From positions 1-9,198 of the forward strand of contig UQWQ01000076.1 in the NCBI GenBank assembly GCA_900544755.1: DNA of 9,198 nt, in the 5' to 3' direction. The notes under the pieces are model-generated. The model worked only from the letters and a program-made list of their open reading frames with translations, had not been told where the DNA came from and did not search any database. Shown here piece after piece: positions 1-5,284 of this stretch; positions within the stretch are counted from its first letter, which is position 1, and every line of letters begins with the position of its first letter. Source of the DNA: an uncultured Collinsella sp. GTDB taxonomy: Bacteria; Actinomycetota; Coriobacteriia; Coriobacteriales; Coriobacteriaceae. The position numbers were made by a program, and so were the translations under genes.

Positions 1-68
1 GCAATCTGCCTTTCAACTTCGGCGGCATGACCAAAAGGTCAATGCCGCCTCGTTTCAAGGCACCTTGC
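1..68. repeat. Long imperfect palindrome (hairpin with AAAA loop)
   Basis: Two arms of about 32 nt (1-32 and 37-68) fold around an AAAA loop at 33-36. The core is GGCGGCAT plus GACC paired with GGTC and ATGCCGCC, with one bulged A at 41. Outer matched blocks (GCAA/TTGC and TGCCTT/AAGGCA) extend the pairing to the window edge. There is no T-run directly after it, so it is not a classic terminator. It could be a repetitive extragenic palindrome or the 3' end of an element that begins outside the window. Confidence 0.55.
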
Positions 69-121
69 TCGCTCTGGCGGGCTTTCGCTGACATTGCCAA
101 AACATCGGGGTAGCCATTGTG

Positions 122-146
122 GTCATTGGGGACAGACTTAAATGAC
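122..146. repeat. Small inverted repeat around a GGGGACAGACTTA core
   Basis: GTCATT (122-127) pairs with AATGAC (141-146) around GGGGACAGACTTA. From memory, very similar TTGGGGACAGACTTAAATGA strings occur in repeats near REP-associated (Y1/RAYT-type) transposases in many bacteria. No transposase is in the window, so the link is only suggestive. Confidence 0.35.
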
Positions 147-158
147 TACCTATAAAAC

Positions 159-222
159 GAGCGTGGATAATCTCCCGTTTTTGGCTTGGTGACGGGCCCA
201 AAGTGGGAGATTATCCACGCTC
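159..222. repeat. Perfect 18-bp inverted repeat with third arm copy nearby
   Basis: GAGCGTGGATAATCTCCC (159-176) is exactly complementary to GGGAGATTATCCACGCTC (205-222). The intervening 28 nt can extend the stem through TTT/AAA (179-181 with 200-202) and GGC/GCC (183-185 with 196-198). Bases 242-254 (ATCCACGCTCGTT) repeat the right-arm sequence and are the exact complement of 156-168, so the left arm has two possible partners. This looks like a repetitive palindromic element, or a switchable RNA structure if transcribed. Confidence 0.7.
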
Positions 223-313
223 ATCCGGAAAGTGTCCAAAAATCCACGCTCGTTCCCTTCGGATTGCATCGCCCGTGGCCGGTAGCCGTGCGGCACCGGT
301 CCGCGTGGCGGCG

Positions 314-319
314 TATAAT
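314..319 (+). promoter_or_regulatory. Probable recQ -10 box (TATAAT)
   Basis: A perfect TATAAT lies 31 nt before the recQ start codon in otherwise GC-rich DNA. No good -35 hexamer is visible 16-18 nt upstream, so the promoter is called on the -10 alone. The predicted transcript would have a short leader containing AGGA at about 343-346 as a modest ribosome binding site. Confidence 0.45.
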
Positions 320-350
320 CGGCGGCAGATGACTTGGACGTTAGGAAACC

Positions 351-2333
351 ATGATCGATAGCATGCAGCAGATGGCGCTCGACACGCTCGGCGCCTATTT
401 TGGCTACACCTCGTTTCGCCCGGGACAGGACCGCATGGTCGATGCGATCCTTGCCGGTCGCGACGCGCTGGGTGTTATGCCCACGGGCGCCGGCAAGTCC
501 ATTTGCTACCAGGTGCCCGCGCTCATGCTGCCCGGCATCACCTTTGTGGTGAGTCCGCTGCTGTCGCTTATGGAGGATCAGACCCGCGCATTGCTCGCGG
601 CGGGTGCGCGGCCCAGCTATCTCAACTCCAGCCTTACTCCGGCCCAGCAAAACACCGTGCTCAAGCGGGCGCGCGAGGGCCGCTACCAGCTTATGTACGT
701 GGCGCCCGAGCGCCTGCTCGAGCCGCGCTTTTTAGCTTTTGCGCAGGAGGCCGCGGCGGACGGCGGCATCGGCGTGCCGCTCGTGGCCATTGATGAAGCC
801 CACTGCGTGAGCCAATGGGGCCAGGATTTTCGCCCCGCCTACCTGCAGATTCGCGAGTTTATCGATTCGCTGCCGCAGCGCCCCATCGTGGCTGCCTTTA
901 CCGCCACGGCGACCGAGCGCGTGCGTGCGGACATTCAGCAGATGCTCGGCCTGCAAAACCCCGCGACGGTGGTGACGGGCTTCGATCGCAAGAACCTCTA
1001 CTTTGGTTGCGAGGAGATGGGCGACAAGGCCAAGGCTGCCTGGGTGCGCGACTACGTGATCGCGCATTCGAGCGAGAGCGGCATCGTGTATTGCTCGACC
1101 CGCAAGACGGTCGATGCGCTGGCAGGCGAGCTTGCCGAAGCGCTGGGCCCCAGCGGCATTCGCGTTGGCCGCTACCATGCCGGCATGGGTAACGACGCCC
1201 GCCGCCAAAGCCAGCGTGCCTTTATCGACGACGATATCCAGGTGATGGTTGCCACCAACGCCTTTGGCATGGGCATCGACAAGCCCAACGTGCGCTACGT
1301 GATTCACAACAACGTGCCCGAGAGCATCGAAGCCTACTACCAGGAGGCGGGCCGCGCCGGCCGCGATGGCGACCCGGCCAGCTGCCATCTGCTGTGGAAC
1401 GGTAACGATTTTCGCATGCGTCGCTTTTTGATCGACCGCGGCGATGCTGCCGATGAGGCGCTCGACGACGAGCAGCGCGCGTGGGCGCTCCAGAATCGAT
1501 ATCGCCTGCTCAGCCAGATGGAGGGCTACTGCAACACCACCGGCTGCCTGCGCGAATACATGCTGCGCTACTTTGGCGACGAGGTCGCGGCCGAGCATGC
1601 TGCCGCGGCTGGTGCGGGCAGCACCGCCACGGACGACGCCGAGGGCTGCGGCAACTGCAGCAACTGCCTCACGAAGTTCGAGGTCGAGGACGTCACCGAT
1701 ATGGCCCGCGCCGCCGTGCGCTATGTGGCCACACGTCCCATGCGCTTTGGCAAATCGCTGGTCGCCGATGTGCTCCACGGCGGCAACACCGAGCGCATTC
1801 GCCAGATGCATCTGGACGAGGACCGCGGCTACGGTGAGCTGTCGAGCGAATCGGTCGGGCGCATCAAGGATATCATCGGCCAGCTGTGCGGCCGCGGTTA
1901 TTTGGCCACCTCGCAGGGGCAGTACCCGGTCGTGGGGCTGGGCCCGCGTGCCGGCGAGGTCGAGAACGAGGCGTTCGCCTTTACCGTTAAGCGTCGCGCG
2001 TCCAAGCGCAAGGCCTCGGCCCGCGCCCGCCGTGCGGTGGATCTGCTGCGCGAGGAGGCCGAGCTGGATCAGCGCCCGCGCGTGGGCGATGATGCCGAGC
2101 TGTTCGAGCGCCTGCGCGCCCTGCGCAAGGAAATCTCGACCGAGCTGGAGATGGCGCCGTATATGGTCTTCTCCGACAAGGCCCTGCGCGGCCTGTGCCG
2201 CCTGCGTCCGCAGACGCGCGACGAGCTTATCCAGGTCAACGGCATCGGCGAGAAAAAGGCCGACGCCTTTGGCGAGCAGTTTATGGCGGCGATTGAAGAG
2301 TTTGAGTCCGAGCATGCGCGGGATGGAGCGTAA
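351..2333 (+). CDS. recQ: ATP-dependent DNA helicase RecQ
   Basis: This 3'-to-5' superfamily 2 helicase unwinds forks and recombination intermediates in the cytoplasm during repair. In its 660 residues I see the Q-motif region (FRPGQ, 22-26), Walker A PTGAGKS (44-50), DEAH (148-151) followed by the RecQ aromatic-rich loop (152-164), TATAT (184-188), motif V (ATNAFGMGID, 301-310) and motif VI QEAGRAGRDG (331-340). Zinc-binding cysteines are likely C399, C433, C436 and C439. The stretch between C399 and C433 is alanine-rich and about twice the corresponding E. coli spacing. A winged-helix (RQC) region follows at about 445-545, and an HRDC domain at about 580-652 (with VNGIGEKKADAFG at 629-641). 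The start at 351 has AGGA upstream and precedes all motifs closely. The stop is 2 bp before the GntR gene, implying one transcript. Length and domain order are normal for RecQ. Confidence 0.97.
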   Translation: MIDSMQQMALDTLGAYFGYTSFRPGQDRMVDAILAGRDALGVMPTGAGKSICYQVPALMLPGITFVVSPLLSLMEDQTRALLAAGARPSYLNSSLTPAQQNTVLKRAREGRYQLMYVAPERLLEPRFLAFAQEAAADGGIGVPLVAIDEAHCVSQWGQDFRPAYLQIREFIDSLPQRPIVAAFTATATERVRADIQQMLGLQNPATVVTGFDRKNLYFGCEEMGDKAKAAWVRDYVIAHSSESGIVYCSTRKTVDALAGELAEALGPSGIRVGRYHAGMGNDARRQSQRAFIDDDIQVMVATNAFGMGIDKPNVRYVIHNNVPESIEAYYQEAGRAGRDGDPASCHLLWNGNDFRMRRFLIDRGDAADEALDDEQRAWALQNRYRLLSQMEGYCNTTGCLREYMLRYFGDEVAAEHAAAAGAGSTATDDAEGCGNCSNCLTKFEVEDVTDMARAAVRYVATRPMRFGKSLVADVLHGGNTERIRQMHLDEDRGYGELSSESVGRIKDIIGQLCGRGYLATSQGQYPVVGLGPRAGEVENEAFAFTVKRRASKRKASARARRAVDLLREEAELDQRPRVGDDAELFERLRALRKEISTELEMAPYMVFSDKALRGLCRLRPQTRDELIQVNGIGEKKADAFGEQFMAAIEEFESEHARDGA

Positions 2334-2335
2334 CG

Positions 2336-3091
2336 ATGGCAACCGACGATAAAACCGACCGCGCTGGCGTATCCGCCGTACCACTGTACCAGCAGGTCAT
2401 GGACGACCTGAAGGGCGAGATCGCGCGCGGCGTGTATGCGGCCGGCTCGCGCATTCCTTCCGAGATGGAGCTCGCGAAGTCTTACGGCGTGGGGCGCATC
2501 ACCGTGCGCCGCGCCATCGAGGAGCTGTCGCGCGCGGGGTATCTCAACCGCCAGCAGGGGAGGGGCACCTTTGTGTGCGCCCCCAAGCTCAAGCGTAAGA
2601 TTCGCCAGAAAGGCGACGTCCAGAGCTTTACCGAGGGCTGCGCCGCCAACGACATGGTTGCCGGAGCGCGCCTGGTGTCGCGCACGGTGGTCGCGGCGAC
2701 GCGCGAGGACGCGGCGTTCTTTGGCGTGGAGCCCGGCTGCGAGCTCATCGTAGTCGAGCGCGTGCGCACGGCAGATGGCGTGCCCGTCATGCTCGAGAAC
2801 AACTCTTTTGTGCTGGCCGACCATCCCTACCTGCAGACGCTTGCCGACGAGGACCTTGCCGATAACTCGATCTTTGCACTCGTTGCCGAGCATTCGGGCC
2901 GCGCGCCGCTCAAGTCCGACCCCTGCACCGTGGAGATTGCGCTTGCCGATGCTCAGGCGGCCCCGCTGCTGGAGGTGCCGGTCGGCGAGCCGCTCTTCTA
3001 TATGGAGGCGTACTTTACCGATGCAGACGGGCGGCCCCTGCTGCTCGGGCGCCAAAAGATCGTGGGCTCGCGCTACGTGTTCGACATCTAA
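2336..3091 (+). CDS. GntR family (HutC/UTRA-type) transcriptional regulator
   Basis: This is a DNA-binding repressor or activator whose UTRA domain normally senses a small metabolite, often a sugar phosphate. Of 251 residues, 16-80 form the GntR winged helix (PLYQQVMDDLKGEI, then IPSEMELAKSYGVGRITVRRA with the recognition helix, and GYLNRQQGRGTFV as the wing). Residues about 95-248 match a UTRA effector domain, including ERVRTADGVPVMLENN and the C-terminal GRQKIVGSRYVFDI. It starts 2 bp after the recQ stop, with GGAG at 2325-2328 inside recQ, so translation is probably coupled. No terminator separates it from the SIS gene. The repeats just downstream (3101-3117 and 3163-3179) are the likely operators, so its ligand is probably the substrate or product of the SIS enzyme. 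The ligand itself cannot be read from sequence. Confidence 0.93.
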   Translation: MATDDKTDRAGVSAVPLYQQVMDDLKGEIARGVYAAGSRIPSEMELAKSYGVGRITVRRAIEELSRAGYLNRQQGRGTFVCAPKLKRKIRQKGDVQSFTEGCAANDMVAGARLVSRTVVAATREDAAFFGVEPGCELIVVERVRTADGVPVMLENNSFVLADHPYLQTLADEDLADNSIFALVAEHSGRAPLKSDPCTVEIALADAQAAPLLEVPVGEPLFYMEAYFTDADGRPLLLGRQKIVGSRYVFDI

Positions 3092-3096
3092 CGTCC

Positions 3097-3117
3097 ATAG
3101 ATAGAACAACATAGAAC
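3097..3117. promoter_or_regulatory. Upstream operator-like repeat (two ATAGAAC half-sites)
   Basis: ATAGAACAACATAGAAC (3101-3117) holds two ATAGAAC heptamers exactly 10 bp apart, on one face of the helix. With four preceding bases it matches the second copy at 20 of 21 positions. It sits just upstream of the -35 of the SIS promoter. By position it is a probable binding site for the GntR regulator encoded immediately before it; direct-repeat sites are known for the GntR-family protein NanR. The assignment is inference. Confidence 0.6.
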
Positions 3118-3134
3118 AAATCTGCTGAAACGAC

Positions 3135-3163
3135 TTCACCTGTGACAGCTCGCATGCTATAAA
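3135..3163 (+). promoter_or_regulatory. Sigma-70-like promoter of the SIS gene
   Basis: TTCACC (3135-3140), a 17-bp spacer, and TATAAA (3158-3163) preceded by TGC give an extended -10 promoter. Transcription should start near 3170, leaving a leader of about 65 nt with the strong AAGGAGG ribosome binding site at 3220-3226. The downstream operator-like repeat overlaps the -10 and start site, which suits repression. Confidence 0.65.
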
Positions 3164-3179
3164 TAGAACAACATAGAAC
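3159..3179. promoter_or_regulatory. Downstream operator-like repeat overlapping the -10 and start site
   Basis: This is the second copy of ATAGAACAACATAGAAC (3163-3179), again two ATAGAAC units 10 bp apart. It lies 62 bp after the first copy, close to six helical turns, so both sites face the same side. A protein bound here would block RNA polymerase. A 9-bp inverted repeat (GACAGCTCG at 3144-3152, CGAGCTGTC at 3191-3199) brackets it. Confidence 0.6.
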
Positions 3180-3235
3180 GATCGCAGGTACGAGCTGTCG
3201 TCGTTCGAAACCGCCACACAAGGAGGGACATCACC

Positions 3236-4204
3236 ATGAACGCACACGATCTGGTTCAGGAAATTATCGAGCGCAAGGGCAAGATTGAGAACGTCTTTTG
3301 GATTGCCTGCGGCGGTTCGATGATCGACCTCATGCCGGCTAACGAACTGCTCAAGCGCGAGGCGACCACGTTTACCTCGACGGTCTACACCGCGCGCGAG
3401 TTTTGCCTGATGGCCCCCAAGAGCCTGGGGCCGAAGTCGCTCGTCGTCGCCTGCAGCCACAGTGGCAACACGCAGGAGGTCATCGACGGTTGCGAGATGG
3501 CGTTGACTGCCGGCGCCGAGGTCGTGACCATGACCGACTATGCGGGCTCCAAGATCGACAGCGGCAAGTGGACAACCTGGGTCTATCCGTGGGGCAAGGG
3601 CGAGTCGCAGGCCGAGGTCCCGCAGGGCATCGGTGTTCTGATGGCTGCCGAGCTGCTCGACCAGCAGGAGGGCTACGAGGCGCTCGCCGACATGTACGCC
3701 GGCCTTAAGCAGATGGATGCGCTGCTGCCCGCCGCCCGCGAGAAGGTCAACGCCGAGCTGGGCGCCCGCTTTGCCGAGCTCTGCCAGCAGCACAAGTTCT
3801 TCTATATCCTGGGGTCCGGCCCCAACTTTAGCCAGACCTACGCCATGGCCATCTGCTCGCTCATGGAGATGCAGTGGCAGCACTGCTGCTACATCCACTC
3901 CGGCGAGTACTTCCACGGCCCGTTCGAGGCTACCGAGCCCGGCGTGTTCTACTTTGTACAGCTCGGATCGGGCGAGTGCCGCCCCATGGAGGAGCGCGCG
4001 CTGGCGTTCCTCAACACGCACACCGATACGGTCATGGTGCTCGACGCCCTCGAGTACGGCGTGGGCGAGGTGCCCGCCAGCGTGCGTTCGTTCCTGGAGC
4101 CGATCTTCTTCTACAACATGAGCTGCGAGCTGCGCGCCGCCCGCGGCAAGGTGTTTGACCACAGCCCCGAGGTTCGTCGCTACATGGGCATCGAGCAGTA
4201 CTAG
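3236..4204 (+). CDS. Two-SIS-domain sugar-phosphate deglycase/isomerase, FrlB-like
   Basis: This 322-residue protein belongs to the SIS sugar-phosphate family and resembles FrlB, which splits fructoselysine-6-phosphate into glucose-6-phosphate and lysine, or GfrF, which acts on glucoselysine-6-phosphate. The first SIS domain is at about 17-140, with CGGS (25-28) and the phosphate-binding SHSGNTQE (74-81). The second, from about 180, has GSGPNF (193-198). SGEYFHGP (222-229) followed by EPGVFYFVQLG matches the SGExxHGP...EPG block of FrlB, and PEVRRYMGIEQY at the C-terminus resembles the FrlB tail. E224 and H227 are candidate active-site residues. An AAGGAGG site 9 nt before 3236 fixes the start. 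It has its own regulated promoter and terminator. The partner kinase and transporter are not nearby. The exact substrate is uncertain; AgaS-like or GlmS-like isomerase activity is a weaker alternative. Confidence 0.82.
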   Translation: MNAHDLVQEIIERKGKIENVFWIACGGSMIDLMPANELLKREATTFTSTVYTAREFCLMAPKSLGPKSLVVACSHSGNTQEVIDGCEMALTAGAEVVTMTDYAGSKIDSGKWTTWVYPWGKGESQAEVPQGIGVLMAAELLDQQEGYEALADMYAGLKQMDALLPAAREKVNAELGARFAELCQQHKFFYILGSGPNFSQTYAMAICSLMEMQWQHCCYIHSGEYFHGPFEATEPGVFYFVQLGSGECRPMEERALAFLNTHTDTVMVLDALEYGVGEVPASVRSFLEPIFFYNMSCELRAARGKVFDHSPEVRRYMGIEQY

Positions 4205-4226
4205 GCACCGGGAATTATCTTTTTTG

Positions 4227-4258
4227 ACGGGGTCTGTGCTGCGCGCGGACCCCGTTTT
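4227..4258 (+). terminator. Rho-independent terminator after the SIS gene
   Basis: ACGGGGTC (4227-4234) pairs perfectly with GACCCCGT (4248-4255), and a run of four T ends at 4258. It starts 22 nt past the SIS stop codon and should end that transcript. Confidence 0.85.
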
Positions 4259-4301
4259 GCATTGTGGCGGCCGGATTCGTGTCTGCGCGAAAACGAAGTC
4301 G

Positions 4302-4468
4302 AATACTTTTCCGCGAAGTGAACGTCTGTTTTTTGGCCCCCTGGAGCATCCGCATTTTTCAACGGCATAAACGCAGGATTCTGGCACCGAAACCGCAGGA
4401 AACGGCACCTCTAAAGTGTCGATGCTTCGAGGGTCCGATTTAGCTCGTTCACTTCTCGGAAAAGTATT
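4302..4468. repeat. 167-bp palindromic intergenic element with 23-bp inverted ends
   Basis: Arms at 4302-4324 and 4446-4468 are reverse complements at 22 of 23 positions (mismatch 4314/4456). A second, weaker arm pair (4335-4350 with 4421-4436, 12 of 16) lies inside at nearly matched spacing (10 and 9 nt), so the whole unit can fold as one long hairpin. The middle contains an imperfect tandem repeat (4369-4410). It encodes no protein. It resembles a MITE, a BIME-like repeat, or the gene for a structured RNA. I see no clear target-site duplication. Confidence 0.65.
4369..4410 (+). repeat. Imperfect tandem repeat of about 21 bp
   Basis: Two adjacent units (4369-4389 and 4390-4410) share the pattern AAAC(C)GCAGGA followed by a GGCACC block. 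They occupy the centre of the 167-bp inverted-repeat element and would form its loop region. Confidence 0.45.
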
Positions 4469-4577
4469 AGACCTCGTCGGCAGCAGCCCAAAAGGCGAGT
4501 CGTTTCTCCCCCGCGCAACCCAATAGACACATTCCGCTCCTCCCTCACGCCACCCAAAAACTCATCCAACATTAATC

Positions 4578-4605
4578 TTGGCTCAAGAATCGCTTAATCT
4601 ATAAC
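4578..4605 (+). promoter_or_regulatory. Possible promoter of the DUF4342 two-component operon
   Basis: TTGGCT (4578-4583), a 16-bp spacer and TATAAC (4600-4605) match the sigma-70 pattern at 4 and 5 of 6 positions. The region is AT-rich compared with its surroundings. A transcript from here would have a leader of about 110 nt. TATAGA at 4612-4617 is an alternative -10 without a good -35. Confidence 0.45.
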
Positions 4606-4635
4606 CCGCACTATAGAGTTCGACCGAGGGCGGGG

Positions 4636-4692
4636 CGGCGGCGCGCAACGCAGGCCGCCGAACGCAACGCTCGCGCCCGGGCAGATCGCCCG
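4636..4692 (+). other. GC-rich leader with two hairpins
   Basis: CGGCGGC (4636-4642) pairs with GCCGCCG (4654-4660), and CGGGC (4678-4682) pairs with GCCCG (4688-4692). Both lie in the predicted 5' leader of the operon starting at 4724. I do not recognise a riboswitch or a T-box here. They may stabilise the mRNA or simply reflect local GC richness. Confidence 0.4.
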
Positions 4693-4723
4693 ACGTCGCG
4701 CCCATCGAACGAAAGGACAGGTC

Positions 4724-5266
4724 ATGGACGACCTCGAAAAAGTTGAAACCATCCGCACCAAGTGCAACGTGAGTTACACCGATGCCAAGGCAGCGCTCGA
4801 CGCTGCCGACGGCAACGTTTTGGATGCCATCATTTGGCTCGAGTCGCAGGGCAAGACCCAGACCACGTCGGCGCATGCCGCCACCGAGTCCGCGCCAGTC
4901 GATGAGCCCTCTGCCGAGATGGTCGCCGCGCAGGCAGCCTACGAAAAGTCGAGCGAAAAGACCGACTTCTCCAAGAAGATGGACAGCGTGTGGGAGTACC
5001 TCAAAAAGCTCTTCCGCCTGAGTCTGGACACCAAGTTTATCGCCACGCGCCGCGATGCGATCATCCTCAACATCCCCATCCTGATCCCCATCGTCGCGCT
5101 GTTTGCCTGGGGCGCCACGATATGGCTGATGCTGATTGGCCTGTTCTTTGGCATGCGCTACCGCATCGACAGCGACGGCGACGTGCCCGGCAGCATCAAC
5201 AACCTTATGGATAGCGCTGCTAACGCCGCGGACGACATCAAGCAAAATCTCAACGACGACAAGTAA
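4724..5266 (+). CDS. UBA-like/DUF4342 membrane protein
   Basis: This protein of 180 residues has no established function. Residues about 4-42 (VETIRTKCNVSYTDAKAALD...NVLDAIIWLE) match the small three-helix UBA/TS-N fold seen at the start of elongation factor Ts. An acidic, alanine-rich linker follows (43-80). Residues about 87-150 fit the DUF4342 domain: an amphipathic stretch (VWEYLKKLFRLSLDTKFIATRRD), then a hydrophobic hairpin at about 112-144 likely to form two membrane segments, then MRYRI. The tail is polar. AAAGGA at 4712-4717 supports the start. It is the first gene of an operon and ends 18 bp before the response regulator, so it may modulate the two-component system or act in the same envelope response. 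That role is inference from position. Confidence 0.85.
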   Translation: MDDLEKVETIRTKCNVSYTDAKAALDAADGNVLDAIIWLESQGKTQTTSAHAATESAPVDEPSAEMVAAQAAYEKSSEKTDFSKKMDSVWEYLKKLFRLSLDTKFIATRRDAIILNIPILIPIVALFAWGATIWLMLIGLFFGMRYRIDSDGDVPGSINNLMDSAANAADDIKQNLNDDK

Positions 5267-5284
5267 TCGCAGACGGGGGCATGA

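Larger units (their letters stand above)
1..350. other. Gene-free region rich in palindromes upstream of recQ
   Basis: I find no credible coding sequence here on either strand. The stretch carries three separate palindromic structures (1-68, 122-146 and 159-222) and a further copy of one arm at 242-254, then the recQ promoter. Several unrelated palindromes packed between genes suggest a landing zone for dispersed intergenic repeats. The left edge of the window cuts the region, so the upstream gene is unseen. Confidence 0.7.
4205..4723. other. 519-bp gene-free spacer
   Basis: No convincing coding sequence lies here; open frames on either strand lack ribosome binding sites and family resemblance. 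The spacer holds the SIS terminator (4227-4258), a 167-bp inverted-repeat element (4302-4468), an unremarkable stretch at about 4470-4575, a possible promoter at 4578-4605 and a GC-rich hairpin leader (4636-4692) before the next gene. Confidence 0.75.

Noticed and set aside
732..2384. 550-residue open frame on the minus strand opposite recQ
   Set aside because: It mirrors the high-GC codon pattern of recQ, has no recognisable domain or ribosome binding site, and recQ has every expected helicase motif.
3097..3179. CRISPR-like reading of the two repeats
   Set aside because: Only two copies, a 41-45 bp interval containing a promoter, and no cas genes; an operator pair fits better.
2069..4408. 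779-residue open frame on the minus strand across gntR, the promoter gap and the SIS gene
   Set aside because: It is a codon-bias shadow: it crosses three features including a clear promoter and a terminator on the plus strand and shows no family resemblance.
4470..4575. Possible small gene or RNA between the palindromic element and the operon promoter
   Set aside because: No start with a ribosome binding site, no strong pairing and no terminator; nothing to support a call.
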